Source: Vicinamibacterales bacterium
Lineage (GTDB): Bacteria > Acidobacteriota > Vicinamibacteria > Vicinamibacterales > 2-12-FULL-66-21
Reading direction: 5' to 3'
Length of the DNA stretch: 64,000 bases
NCBI GenBank assembly: GCA_035699745.1
Contig: DASSPH010000046.1
Coordinates: forward strand, 1-64,000
Under the pieces are notes generated by a model that was not told the origin of the DNA, ran no database searches, and saw only the letters and a list, made by a program, of their open reading frames with translations. Positions 35,621 through 45,406 of this stretch are shown piece after piece. A program made the translations under genes and the position numbers. Every line of letters starts with the position of its first letter. The first letter of the stretch is position 1.

Positions 35621-36517
35621 ATGAACGCACAGAGACCCTCGGGCGGAGCGGCCCGGAGGACCGCCGCGGCGGTGGGCTGCGTCATCGCGGCGTCGGTATT
35701 CGTCGCGACGGCGGACGCGCGTGCCGCCTGGGTGCAGCTCGCGCAGCTCCTCAGCCTGCAAGGCAAACCGGAGCCGGCGTCCGCGAACCTGCTGTCGGAG
35801 CATCACCTCGAAGCGCTCGATGGCATGCCGCCGCAGGCACAGGCCGAGTTCCTGCTGGAGCGCGCGATCAACCATTACGCCAACGCGAACCGCGAGATCG
35901 AGGCGCGGCTGGCGTCGTGGCGGGGCAAGCTGCAGCAGGGCGAGCGCTACGAATCGCTGTTCCGGATGGCGATCAACTCGGACGATCTCCGCGTCCGCGC
36001 CGCCGCGATCGAGATCAACATCCTGGTGCGCGGCCTGGACAAGAGCGCTGCGACGGTGGACCGGCTGGAGCCGCTCGCGCGGACCGCACCGCAGGGGCCG
36101 CGCGCCAACGCGCTATGGGATCTCGGGCTGCTCGGCGGACGCGGCGTGGAGCCGCAGCGGGTCGCCGGCATCCTGCTCGCGTCGATCCACGACGAGAACG
36201 TCAACGTGCGGTACTGGGCCGTCGAGGGTCTGGCCTACCTGGCGACGGATGACACGATCGAGCCGCTGCTGCGGATCTTCCACGACGACCCGTCGCCGAT
36301 GATCCGCGAGCGCGCGGCGTGCAGTCTGGCGCAATCGGGCATGCTGACCCGTGCCCAGCGGATGATCGCGGTCCCGACCCTGATCGACTATGCGGCCGAC
36401 ATGGCGCTGGACGAGCAGACGCGCGGGTGGGTGTTCCAGGCGCTGCGGGACATCACCGGCGAGAGCCTCGGCAGGGATCCCGCCGCCTGGCGCGCATGGT
36501 GGGGCAGACAGAGGTAG
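35621..36517 (+). CDS. HEAT-repeat protein with signal peptide
   Basis: A 298-residue protein with an N-terminal hydrophobic segment (residues 15-33), probably exported. The second half carries HEAT-like pairs of helices (VNVRYWAVEGLAYLATDDTI, MIRERAACSLAQSGML), as in armadillo/HEAT scaffolds. A Trp-rich end (DPAAWRAWWGRQR) closes it. The role is unknown; such proteins usually mediate protein contacts. The 222-base gap upstream shows no other gene. Confidence 0.68.
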   Translation: MNAQRPSGGAARRTAAAVGCVIAASVFVATADARAAWVQLAQLLSLQGKPEPASANLLSEHHLEALDGMPPQAQAEFLLERAINHYANANREIEARLASWRGKLQQGERYESLFRMAINSDDLRVRAAAIEINILVRGLDKSAATVDRLEPLARTAPQGPRANALWDLGLLGGRGVEPQRVAGILLASIHDENVNVRYWAVEGLAYLATDDTIEPLLRIFHDDPSPMIRERAACSLAQSGMLTRAQRMIAVPTLIDYAADMALDEQTRGWVFQALRDITGESLGRDPAAWRAWWGRQR

Positions 36518-36524
36518 ATCTGCG

Positions 36525-36552
36525 GCCTGCCGCTGTCCGCCTGCCGCTTTCC
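36525..36552. repeat. Degenerate heptad repeat (4 units)
   Basis: Four 7-base units, GCCTGCC-GCTGTCC-GCCTGCC-GCTTTCC, fill the short gap before the CE15 gene. Similar heptads occur at 51145 and 61608. Confidence 0.5.
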
Positions 36553-36568
36553 GCCTAGAATAGCGCGC

Positions 36569-37807
36569 ATGATTCGGCTCTTCAGTCCGGCCCTGCTGCT
36601 TGCGGCGGTCGCGGTGACGATGCACGCACAGCAGCCGGCGGCGCCCCAACAACAACAGCAGCAACAGACGAACCTGGGCAGCGACGCCAACGGCAATCCC
36701 CTGCGCCGCGCGCTCGCCACCGGTCACGTCTCCAACTACGACGAGGCGAAGGTCAAGGCCTATACGCTGCCCGATCCCCTCGTGTTCGCCGACGGCACGC
36801 CGGTGCGCACCGCGCGCGACTGGACCGCCCGGCGGCGCGCGGAGATCCTGCGGCTGTACGAATCCGAGATCTTCGGCCGGATTCCCGCCTCGGCGCCGCG
36901 CGTCACCTGGGTCGTGAAAGAAGATCACGGCCCGCGCAAGTCCATCGTCGGGACGGTCGGCTCCCTCGCCGATGCGCCGCGGATTAACGTGACGCTGGAC
37001 CTGCCGCAGAAGACGAGCGGCCGCGTTCCGGTCATCCTTCTTCTGAGCTTCGGCGGCGCGGGCGCGCCCATTGCGGATCCGCCGGTCGCGGCCGACATCC
37101 TCGCCCGCGGCTGGGGCTACGCGAAGGTCGGGTACCAGGAGATTCAGCCCGATCGCAACAACACGTTCGACAAGGGTGTCATCGGCGTCACCTCGACGTC
37201 GCCGCGCGGCGCGGATGCGTGGGGGGCGATCAGCGCGTGGGCGTGGGGCGCCAGCCGCGTCATCGATTATCTGCAGACGGATCCGGCCGTCGACGGCACG
37301 CGCATCGCGCTGTTCGGACACTCGCGCCTCGGCAAGACCGCGTTGTGGGCGTCGGCGCTCGATCCACGGATCGCGGCCGTGTTCTCGAGCTGTTCGGGCG
37401 AGATGGGGGCCGCCCTTGCACGGCGCGATTGGGGAGAGACCGTGGACGACATGGCGCAGAACTTTCCGTGGTGGTTCGCGCCCGCGTTCACCAAGTGGGC
37501 GGGGCGCTGGAACGACATGCCGGTCGACGCGCACATGCTGATCGCGCTCAGCGCGCCGCGGCCGGTGTTCGTCACCGGCGGGACCGGCGATCAGTGGGCC
37601 GATCCGAAAGGAGAGTTCCTCGCGCAGGTCGCCGCCGGACCCGTGTACCGGTTGCTCGGCAGGAAGGATCTCGGCGTCTCGTCACTGCCGCCGCTCGACA
37701 CCCCGATCATCGACGGCGATCTCGGCTGGCACTACCACACGGGCGGCCACGTCGCCTCCCGCGCCGACTGGCTGGCGTTCCTCACCTTCTTCGAGAAGCA
37801 CCTATGA
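36569..37807 (+). CDS. Glucuronoyl-esterase-like (CE15) alpha/beta hydrolase
   Basis: A 412-residue secreted hydrolase. A signal peptide (1-20) is followed by a run of seven Gln (residues about 27-35), unusual for bacteria. The CE15 nucleophile motif G-H-S-R-L-G-K is present with Ser252, and a C-terminal catalytic His in WHYHTGGH. CE15 enzymes split ester links between lignin and glucuronoxylan; many bacterial members have only been assigned by homology. The gene overlaps the S9 peptidase start as ATGA, so the two are made together. Confidence 0.82.
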   Translation: MIRLFSPALLLAAVAVTMHAQQPAAPQQQQQQQTNLGSDANGNPLRRALATGHVSNYDEAKVKAYTLPDPLVFADGTPVRTARDWTARRRAEILRLYESEIFGRIPASAPRVTWVVKEDHGPRKSIVGTVGSLADAPRINVTLDLPQKTSGRVPVILLLSFGGAGAPIADPPVAADILARGWGYAKVGYQEIQPDRNNTFDKGVIGVTSTSPRGADAWGAISAWAWGASRVIDYLQTDPAVDGTRIALFGHSRLGKTALWASALDPRIAAVFSSCSGEMGAALARRDWGETVDDMAQNFPWWFAPAFTKWAGRWNDMPVDAHMLIALSAPRPVFVTGGTGDQWADPKGEFLAQVAAGPVYRLLGRKDLGVSSLPPLDTPIIDGDLGWHYHTGGHVASRADWLAFLTFFEKHL

Positions 37808-39861
37808 AGCGACTGTCGATCGTCGTCGCCCTGCTGTTCGCCACTTCGCTGTCGGCGCAGCCCGCCAGGCGCGTCATCACGCACGAGGACGTCTACACGA
37901 TGGCGCGCACCACCCGGCCGGTGGTCAGTCCCGACGGCCAATCGATCGTCTACAACGTCACCGAGCCCAGCTACGACCCCGCCGCGGCGGTGACGGATCT
38001 GTGGATCGTCTCGCCTGACGGCCGATCGAAACCGCGGCGCCTGACCTCGACGAAGGAGGCCGAGTCCGGCGCGGCGTGGTCCCCCGACGGGAAGTGGATT
38101 GCCTTCGCCGCCAGGCGGAGCGGCGACTCCGCCGATCAGATCTACGTCATCGCCGTGGACGGCGGCGAGGCGCGGCGGGTCACGTCGATCGCCACCGGCG
38201 CCGCCAATCCGAAGTGGCGGCCCGATGGCAAGGCGCTGCTGTTCGAAAGCTCCGTCAAGCGTGCCGGCGCGCCCGCGGACAAGTCCACCGCGCGCGCGTT
38301 CGACGCGATGCCCATCCGCTACTGGAACGCCTGGCTCGACGGATCGAAGCCCCACATCTTCGTGGCGCCGCTCGAGGGCGGCGCCGCCGAGGACTGGCTC
38401 GAAGGAACGAAGCTCGCGGCGATGTCCGGGTTCGACGGCGCGTTCACCGGGGAGGGGGCGACGCGCGCGTTGTCGCCGGTGTGGGCCCCCGGCGGCGACG
38501 AGATCGTCTTCGTCGCCGCCACCAACCAGGACGCGATGATGCGCGAGGAAGTGCCGTCGCGGCTGTTCCGGATGAAGAAAGGGCAGGAGCCGATCGCCAT
38601 CGGCACTGCGGCACACGACTTCGCCGACCCGGCGTTCTCGCGCGACGGGCGCGTGCTCATTGCCCGCGCGCGCCGGGTGTCGACGGCGAAGCAGCCGTAT
38701 ACGCTCACGCGCCTGGCGCGCTTCGACTGGCCGTCCGCAGCGGGGCCGACGATGCTGACCGAGGCGCTGGATCGCGCGGTCGGCAGCTTCACGATCGCGC
38801 GGGACAGCGCGTCCGTGCTGTTCGACGCCCAGGACAGCGGCTTCACGCAGTTGTTCCGCGTTTCCATCGGCGGCGGCACGCCGGCGCGGCTGTTCGACGT
38901 GAAGGAAGGCAATTACGGCTCGCCCGCCGAAGCCGACGGCGGCATCGTCGCCACCTACGTCGCCAGCACGCAGCCGACGGAGATCGTTCGCGTGAATGCG
39001 GCGGCGGGCACGCACGTGCTGCTGACCGACGCGAACCGCGCGGTGCTCGACGCGCTCGATCTGCCGAAGCCGGAGCACTTCTGGTTCACCGCGAAGAACG
39101 GCAAGCGGATCCACAACGTGATCTATTTCCCGCCGCGGCTCGATCGTTCGCGCAAGTATCCGCTGCTGGTGATGCCCCACGGCGGGCCGAACGCGATGGA
39201 CGGCGACAATTTCTCGACGCGATGGAACGCGCACCTGCTCACCGCCCCCGGCTACGCGCTCGTCCTGACCAACTACACCGGGTCGACGGGGTTCGGCGAG
39301 GCGTTCGCGGGCGACATCGAGCGCGACGTGCTGCGCGGACCGGCGCTCGAGGTCCTCGAAGGCGCGCAGGAAGCGATTCGACGCTACCCGTTCATCGACA
39401 GCACGCGGCAGTGCGCCCTCGGCGCGAGCTACGGCGGCTACCTCATGAACTGGTTCAACGGTCATACGACCCAGTTCCGCTGTCTCGTCATTCACGCCGG
39501 CGCGTCGAACAACGAATCGCAGTACGGCGTCAACGACGGCGGCATCGGCCGTGAGTGGCGCATGGGCGGGCCGGTCTGGGAAGGCAAGGGACAGTGGATG
39601 GACCAGAGCCCGTTCCGCTACGCCGGCAGCTGGAAGACGCCGGCGCTCATCACGCAGGGGGAGCTCGATTTCCGCGTGCCGCTGAACGAGAGCATCACGA
39701 CGTTCAAGCTGCTGCAGCGTCAGGGCGTCCGCGCCCGCCTGCTCACGTTCCCCGACGAGGGGCACTGGATCCTCAAGGGGGAGAACAGCCGCCGGCATCT
39801 CGCCGAAATTCACGCGTGGCTGCGGCACTACCTCTCGCCGCGAGCGGGCGACAGTCAGTAA
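37804..39861 (+). CDS. S9-family prolyl-oligopeptidase-like serine peptidase
   Basis: A 685-residue exported peptidase (signal 1-19). The first 400 residues form WD/TolB-type propeller blades (VVSPDGQSIVYNVTEPSY, AAWSPDGKWIAFAARRSGD). The C-terminal alpha/beta-hydrolase domain holds the triad Ser542 in GASYGGY, Asp622 in GELDFRVPL and His654 in DEGHWI. Such acylaminoacyl/dipeptidyl peptidases trim short peptides in the periplasm or outside. It is translationally coupled to the CE15 esterase and a beta-helix gene follows, suggesting a polymer-use locus. Confidence 0.92.
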   Translation: MKRLSIVVALLFATSLSAQPARRVITHEDVYTMARTTRPVVSPDGQSIVYNVTEPSYDPAAAVTDLWIVSPDGRSKPRRLTSTKEAESGAAWSPDGKWIAFAARRSGDSADQIYVIAVDGGEARRVTSIATGAANPKWRPDGKALLFESSVKRAGAPADKSTARAFDAMPIRYWNAWLDGSKPHIFVAPLEGGAAEDWLEGTKLAAMSGFDGAFTGEGATRALSPVWAPGGDEIVFVAATNQDAMMREEVPSRLFRMKKGQEPIAIGTAAHDFADPAFSRDGRVLIARARRVSTAKQPYTLTRLARFDWPSAAGPTMLTEALDRAVGSFTIARDSASVLFDAQDSGFTQLFRVSIGGGTPARLFDVKEGNYGSPAEADGGIVATYVASTQPTEIVRVNAAAGTHVLLTDANRAVLDALDLPKPEHFWFTAKNGKRIHNVIYFPPRLDRSRKYPLLVMPHGGPNAMDGDNFSTRWNAHLLTAPGYALVLTNYTGSTGFGEAFAGDIERDVLRGPALEVLEGAQEAIRRYPFIDSTRQCALGASYGGYLMNWFNGHTTQFRCLVIHAGASNNESQYGVNDGGIGREWRMGGPVWEGKGQWMDQSPFRYAGSWKTPALITQGELDFRVPLNESITTFKLLQRQGVRARLLTFPDEGHWILKGENSRRHLAEIHAWLRHYLSPRAGDSQ

Positions 39862-40023
39862 TTGCCGGAACGAATTACGCAGCTCTGCCGGAGATTCGTG
39901 AAGAATTGACCCGGCAGCGCTGCGCGCGCCCCCGTTTTCCTCGTCTTTCGCTCGAATTCTCCTGGCCCGCCGCTTGCCTCGGCAATGCGCACCTCAACCT
40001 CTGTTGCGAGCCGGGTATTACTG

Positions 40024-42600
40024 ATGAGACATCTGGTCGGATTCTGTCTGTGTGTGTCCGTGTTCCTCTCTGCGCGCGCCGCCGGCGCCGCAACGCTGAC
40101 GGTGAACGCCGGTGGAGATTTGCAGGCGGCGATCGACGCCGCACAGCCCGGCGATACGATTCTCATCGCCGCCGGCGCCGTCTTCACCGGCAACTACACG
40201 CTGCCCGCAAAGGGGGGCTCTGCCTACATCACGATCCGCTCTGCGGCATCTGACGCCTCGCTGCCCGCCGCGGGCGTCCGAATCGATCCGTCGTACGCCG
40301 GCGCGCTGCCGAAGATCCGCTCCACGCAGAACGGTCCTGCCTTCCGCACGATCGGCGCCGCATCGTACTGGCGCCTCCAGTTCCTGGAGATTCTGCCGAG
40401 CGTATCGACCAGCGCGGCCAACCTGCTCGAGCTCGGCACGACCGGTCCGTGGCAGACGTCGCTCAGCCAGGTGCCGCACCACCTGATCGTCGACCGCTGC
40501 TACATCCACGGCAATCCGTCGTACGCGCAGCGGCGCGCCATCGCCCTCAACAGCGGCGACACCCAGATCGTCGGCTCCCACATCTCGGACATCAAGGGGG
40601 AGTGGCTCGACACGCAGGCGATCGCGGGCTGGAACGGCCCCGGCCCGTACCTGATCGAGAACAACCACATCGAAGCCGCCGCCGAGAACATCCTGTTCGG
40701 CGGAAGCGATCCTGCGATCCCGAACCTGGTGCCGTCGAACATCACGATCCGCCGGAACCTGATCACCAAGCCGATCTCGTGGATGTACGCCTCGTGGACG
40801 GTGAAGAACCTCATCGAGCTGAAGAACGCCGACACGGTGCTCATCGAGGGCAACATCATCGAGAACAACTGGGCCGCCGGGCAGCAGGGCTACTCGATCG
40901 TGCTGACGCCGCGCAACCAGGAGAACACCGCACCGTGGACCGTCGTGCAGAACATCGTGGTCCAGAACAACATCATCCGGCACGTCGCCGCGGTGTTCAA
41001 TATCCTCGGCTACGACAACAACGCCACCAGCCGGCAGACCGCCAACATCTACGTCCGCAACAACCTGATCTACGACGTCAGCACCTACTACTCGACCGCG
41101 GGGAATCCGGGCAACGGCTGGTTCGCGGTGATCGGCAACGGGCCGCGCGACATCGTGTTCGATCACAACACCGTCGACAACGACGGCAACGACACCATCG
41201 TGTTCTACGAAGCGTCCGGCTGGCCGGCCACGACCCAGATTCCCGGCGTCGTCATCACCAACAACCTCCTGCGCGACAACCTGTACGGCATCTTCGGCTC
41301 GAACTCGCAGGAAGGATCGGTCACGCTGAACGCGTATGCGCCCGGCGCGGTGGTGCTGCGCAACGCGATCGCCGGAGCGGACAGCCGCTATCCCGCCGGC
41401 AACGACTTCCCCACGCTGTCGCAGTGGATCGCCGACTTCGTGAATCGCGGCGCCGCCGATTACCGGCTGGTCTCGACCAGCGCTTCGAAGGGAGCGGGAA
41501 CCGACGGCAAGGACATCGGCGTCGACCTGTACACCTTGAACGCCGCGATGGCCGCCGCCAGCGCGCCCACGGCGCCGCCTCCTGCGCCCGCGCCGCCGCC
41601 GCCGACCTCCGCAGGCTCCGCGCCGTTCACCGGCACGCCGATCGCGCTGCCAGGCTGGATCGAGGCGGAGGCGTACGACAAGGGCGGCGAAGGTCTCGCG
41701 TATCACGACACGACGTCGGGCAACAGCTCCGGCGCCTACCGGACCGACGACGTCGACATTCGGGTGACGTCGGACGCGAGCGGCACCTACAACGTGAAAT
41801 CGGTGCGCGCCGGCGAGTGGCTCGCCTACACCGTGAGCATCGCCGCCGCCGGAACCTACGGGGTCGAGTTCCGCGTCGCCTCGAGCGGAACCGGCGGCAC
41901 GGTGCGTCTCCTGGTCGACGGCACGGACGTCAGCGGCGCGATCGCGCTGCCCGACACCGGCGGATGGAGCGTCTGGCAGACCGTGCGCAAGGACGGCATC
42001 ACGCTCCCGGCAGGGACGCACGTGCTGCGGCTGTCGATCGAGGCGAACGGCTCCACCGGCACCGCCGCCGACATCAACTGGATGCGGGTGTCAGCGACGA
42101 CGTCGGCGCCGCCGCCGCCGTCGCCGGCCTACAGCGGCACCGCGCTCGCGCTGCCCAATCGCATCGAGGCGGAGAACTACGACCGCGGCGGCGAAGGCTC
42201 CGCGTACCACGACACCACCGCCGGCAACAGCTCCGGTGCGTACCGCAGCGACGACGTGGACATCAGGGTGACGTCGGATTCGAGCGGCGGCTACAACATC
42301 AAGTCGGTGCGCGCGGGGGAGTGGCTCGCCTACTCGGTGAACGTCGTGACCGCCGGCACGTACTCGCTGGACCTCCGCGTCGCCTCCGCGGGAGGCGGCG
42401 GCACCGTCAGCCTGCTGGTCGACGGCGCGAACGTGACCGGGCCGATCGTCCTGCCCGACACCGGAGGCTGGAACGTGTGGCAGACCGTCACTAAGGCCGG
42501 CGTGTCGCTCAGCGCCGGACCGCACGTCCTGCGCCTCGTCGTGTCGGCCAACGGCCCCCTCGGCACGGCGGCTGACATCAACTGGATCGCGATCAGATAG
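40024..42600 (+). CDS. Parallel beta-helix protein with two CBM6-like modules
   Basis: An exported protein of about 858 residues. A signal peptide (MRHLVGFCLCVSVFLSARAAG) precedes a right-handed beta-helix (about 20-500, with NITIRRNLIT, DTVLIEGNIIENNW, NIVVQNNIIRH rungs), as in pectate lyases and related polysaccharide-active or adhesive proteins. An Ala/Pro linker and two tandem carbohydrate-binding-like repeats of about 150 residues follow, both starting with a G-T-x-(I/L)-A-L-P block and sharing KSVRAGEWLAY. ATG 39985 would add 13 residues; 40024 gives the cleaner signal peptide. Confidence 0.82.
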   Translation: MRHLVGFCLCVSVFLSARAAGAATLTVNAGGDLQAAIDAAQPGDTILIAAGAVFTGNYTLPAKGGSAYITIRSAASDASLPAAGVRIDPSYAGALPKIRSTQNGPAFRTIGAASYWRLQFLEILPSVSTSAANLLELGTTGPWQTSLSQVPHHLIVDRCYIHGNPSYAQRRAIALNSGDTQIVGSHISDIKGEWLDTQAIAGWNGPGPYLIENNHIEAAAENILFGGSDPAIPNLVPSNITIRRNLITKPISWMYASWTVKNLIELKNADTVLIEGNIIENNWAAGQQGYSIVLTPRNQENTAPWTVVQNIVVQNNIIRHVAAVFNILGYDNNATSRQTANIYVRNNLIYDVSTYYSTAGNPGNGWFAVIGNGPRDIVFDHNTVDNDGNDTIVFYEASGWPATTQIPGVVITNNLLRDNLYGIFGSNSQEGSVTLNAYAPGAVVLRNAIAGADSRYPAGNDFPTLSQWIADFVNRGAADYRLVSTSASKGAGTDGKDIGVDLYTLNAAMAAASAPTAPPPAPAPPPPTSAGSAPFTGTPIALPGWIEAEAYDKGGEGLAYHDTTSGNSSGAYRTDDVDIRVTSDASGTYNVKSVRAGEWLAYTVSIAAAGTYGVEFRVASSGTGGTVRLLVDGTDVSGAIALPDTGGWSVWQTVRKDGITLPAGTHVLRLSIEANGSTGTAADINWMRVSATTSAPPPPSPAYSGTALALPNRIEAENYDRGGEGSAYHDTTAGNSSGAYRSDDVDIRVTSDSSGGYNIKSVRAGEWLAYSVNVVTAGTYSLDLRVASAGGGGTVSLLVDGANVTGPIVLPDTGGWNVWQTVTKAGVSLSAGPHVLRLVVSANGPLGTAADINWIAIR

Positions 42601-42624
42601 GCGGTTTTGATCTATAGTTGCGCC

Positions 42625-44652
42625 GTGCCAGGGTGGCGTCGGCACGTGGCTGCGACGCGTGCGGTCGTTCTCGTCGGGTACTCCGCTCTCGCGTGCCTGC
42701 TCACGTGGCCGCTGCCGCTCCATCTGCGGACCCACCTGCTTGGCAGCACCGGCGGAGATACCGGGATATACCTCTGGAATCTCTGGATCTTCCGCCACGA
42801 GCTGGTGCGCCACGCGCGGCTCCCGTTCTCGACCGATCACGTCTTCGCGTACACCGGCGGCACTGACTTCGCGCTGCACAACTACACGCCGGTCGCCGGG
42901 CTGCTCGGGTTTCCGCTCGTCGGCCCGCTCGGCGTCGTCGGCGCCTACAACGTCGTGATGATCGCGTTCGTCGCGCTGAGCGGCGCGGCCGCGTTCCTGC
43001 TGGCCAGACAGGTCGGTCTGTCGCGGGCGGCGGCGGGGCTGTGCGGCGCCGTATTCGCCGCTTCGCCGTTCATCACGGCGCGCGAGACGGCCCACCTGAG
43101 CCTGGTCATCGCGGCGCCGTTGCCGTTGTTCTTGTGGGCGCTGCTGCGCACGCTCGACACCCGGCGCTACCGGGATGCCGTCCTGATCGGCACGGTCGTC
43201 GCCATCGCGACCTACTCCGACGCGTACTACGGCATCTACTGCGTGGTGATGGGGACGTTCATCGTCGGCTGGCGTTTCACTGCCTGGTCGCGAGGGGCGG
43301 CGACGCGCGCCAGCATCGCCGCCGTGCGGGTGCTCGACGTGCTGACGGCGCTGGTTGCCGCGCTGATCGTGTGGCGGGCGGTCAACGGCCCGACCGACCT
43401 GGTGACCGGCGGCATGACGATCAAGCTGCAGACGGTCTACACGCCGATGCTGGCGCTCTCGTGCCTGCTCGTGCTGCGCGCCTGGCAGACGTGGCGTCCG
43501 CGGGTGCGGATCGACGACCCGGCGCGTGCGCTCCCGCGGCTTACCGCGCTCGGCGCCGTGGCCGCCGGCGTCTGCCTGGTTCTGCTGTCGCCGTTGCTCG
43601 TCGGGATCGTGGTCCGCGCGATGACCGACCGGCTGCCGGCGGTCGAAGTGTTCTGGCGCTCGAGTCCGCGCGGTGTCGATCTGCTGGCCTACTTCGTGCC
43701 GAACCCGAATCAGGCGTGGTTCGGCGGCTGGACCCGCCCGTGGTTCCTTCCGCCGCGCACGGACGCGTTCCCGGAGTTCGTCGCGTCCTTCCCGCTGGCC
43801 GCCCTCGCCGCGATCGCCGTCGCCGCCTGGCGCGGCTTGCTGCCGAGGATGTGGATGGCCTTCACGGCGGCGTTCGTGCTGCTGTCGCTCGGGCCGTTCG
43901 TGCACGTGGCCGGCCTGAATACCTACCTGCCGACGCCGTGGGCCCTGCTGCGCTACGTGCCGGTGTTCAGTCTGGCGCGATCGCCGTCGCGCTTCGCGGT
44001 GGTGGCGGCGCTCGGATTGTCGCTGTTGTTCGCATTCGCGGTGCAGGAGCTGTGGCGGCGGCGCACGGCGCGCGCGCCGCTCTGGATCGTGGCGCTCGCC
44101 GTGGCGCTGGCGGTGGAATTGCTGCCCGCGCCGCGCCCGCTGCACGCGGCCGTCGTGCCGCACGTCTACGAGTTGATCGCCACGACGGCCCGCCATCCCG
44201 ACGAAGCCGCGCGGCTGCTGGAACTGCCCGCCGGTTTGCGCGACGGGACCTCATCGCTCGGCAACTACAATCCGGCGTCCCCGTTCTTCCAGACGAGGCA
44301 CCGCCGCCCGGTGATCGGCGGGTATCTGTCGCGGGTCTCGAAGTGGCGGAAGCGGCGCAACGCGTCGGATCCGATGATGGGGGCGCTGACGACACTCAGC
44401 GAGGGACGGCCGCTCTCCGCCGAGGCGGCGGCCGCGGCGCGCGACTGGCGCGAAACCTTCCTGCGGCGATCCTGCGTGCGTTACGTCATCCTCGACGCCG
44501 GGCGCGCGCCTGGCGGGCTGCGCGAGATGGCGGTCGATCTCCTCGACCTGGCGTCGGTCCATCGCGACGGCACGTACGAGCTGTTCACGCCGAAGGATCC
44601 GCCCTCGTGCGATCCCCCTCCGCCGCGGAAGCGCCGCCGTTTCCTGCCTTGA
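42625..44652 (+). CDS. Polytopic membrane protein (GT-C/YfhO-like)
   Basis: A membrane protein of about 675 residues with some 11 hydrophobic segments and a large C-terminal soluble part. It fits the general layout of membrane-bound GT-C-type glycosyltransferases (a loop with GGDTGIYLWNLWIFRHEL after the first segment, Asp-Thr-Gly rather than the canonical DXD). No close family name can be given. GTG 42625 is preferred over the earlier TTG 42607 because it starts nearer the first helix. The 3' end overlaps the convergent gene at 44585 by 68 bases. Confidence 0.68.
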   Translation: MPGWRRHVAATRAVVLVGYSALACLLTWPLPLHLRTHLLGSTGGDTGIYLWNLWIFRHELVRHARLPFSTDHVFAYTGGTDFALHNYTPVAGLLGFPLVGPLGVVGAYNVVMIAFVALSGAAAFLLARQVGLSRAAAGLCGAVFAASPFITARETAHLSLVIAAPLPLFLWALLRTLDTRRYRDAVLIGTVVAIATYSDAYYGIYCVVMGTFIVGWRFTAWSRGAATRASIAAVRVLDVLTALVAALIVWRAVNGPTDLVTGGMTIKLQTVYTPMLALSCLLVLRAWQTWRPRVRIDDPARALPRLTALGAVAAGVCLVLLSPLLVGIVVRAMTDRLPAVEVFWRSSPRGVDLLAYFVPNPNQAWFGGWTRPWFLPPRTDAFPEFVASFPLAALAAIAVAAWRGLLPRMWMAFTAAFVLLSLGPFVHVAGLNTYLPTPWALLRYVPVFSLARSPSRFAVVAALGLSLLFAFAVQELWRRRTARAPLWIVALAVALAVELLPAPRPLHAAVVPHVYELIATTARHPDEAARLLELPAGLRDGTSSLGNYNPASPFFQTRHRRPVIGGYLSRVSKWRKRRNASDPMMGALTTLSEGRPLSAEAAAAARDWRETFLRRSCVRYVILDAGRAPGGLREMAVDLLDLASVHRDGTYELFTPKDPPSCDPPPPRKRRRFLP

Positions 44653-45376
44653 TGGGCAGGTCGTAGTAGACGGACTTGCGGATCGCTTCGAAGTCCTTGT
44701 GCTCCGTCAGCGGATACAGCGTCCGCAGACGGCCGGCGATCGTCCGTTCCACGGGTTCGCCGATGCGGTATGCCGCATCCGCGGTGAACACGGTGACCCC
44801 CTTCTCCCATCCGGGCTTCACCCTCGACGCAACGATCACGAGATCGCAGCCCGGCAGTCCGGCGGCGCTGGGGCTCACCAGGCGATCGGGAACTTCAGGC
44901 CCTTCGAGCGCGTCGCGTCGCCGGCGTGAGCGTTCGCGCCGGCCGCGGTCGCGGCCTCCCGTCACCGCCGCATCGATCGCCGTGAGGATCGGATCGCCAA
45001 CCGGGTCCTCGAACCACGCGCCGGCGGCGCGCACGGCGCCGCTGCCGAGCAGATAGAGCGTGAGCAGTCCGGTCGGCGTGAGAAAGAGGAACGTGAAGAT
45101 CGAGAGGCCCGAGAAGCCCATCACCATGCCGCGGTTGTAATCGACGGCGCTGTTTCGCTGCGCTTCGCGCACGATCGTCTCGTTGACGAACGAGATGTTC
45201 GCGCCGGCGTGCTCCAGGAAGCCGGGTATCCCGATGGCGGCTCCGGCGAGGATCGTCAACAGACCCGAGATCACCGCGGCGCGTTCGACCGGAATCGAGG
45301 AAGGCAGGGCGCGCCAGCGGCGATGCGGCAGCCACGCGGCGATCATTGCCGCACCCCAGGCGGCCAGCATCCTCAT
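44585..45376 (-). CDS. Membrane protein of unknown function
   Basis: A 263-residue protein with three or four hydrophobic segments in its first 130 residues (AAVISGLLTILAGAAIGIPG, MGFSGLSIFTFLFLTPTGLL), then a charged cytoplasmic-like half. I see no enzyme motif. It lies 30 bases downstream of the Ser/Thr kinase gene on the same strand, so it could be a target or partner of that kinase. The C-terminal 20 codons overlap the convergent gene and look less conserved. Confidence 0.6.
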   Translation of the reverse strand: MRMLAAWGAAMIAAWLPHRRWRALPSSIPVERAAVISGLLTILAGAAIGIPGFLEHAGANISFVNETIVREAQRNSAVDYNRGMVMGFSGLSIFTFLFLTPTGLLTLYLLGSGAVRAAGAWFEDPVGDPILTAIDAAVTGGRDRGRRERSRRRRDALEGPEVPDRLVSPSAAGLPGCDLVIVASRVKPGWEKGVTVFTADAAYRIGEPVERTIAGRLRTLYPLTEHKDFEAIRKSVYYDLPIKAGNGGASAAEGDRTRADPSA

Positions 45377-45406
45377 CGTCCTGCGCGGCTCGCGTGACCC
45401 ATCGGT

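Noticed and set aside
37804-39861. S9 peptidase as a lasso isopeptidase
   Set aside because: It is 14 kb from the cluster, is coupled to a CE15 esterase and fits the general acylaminoacyl-peptidase type.
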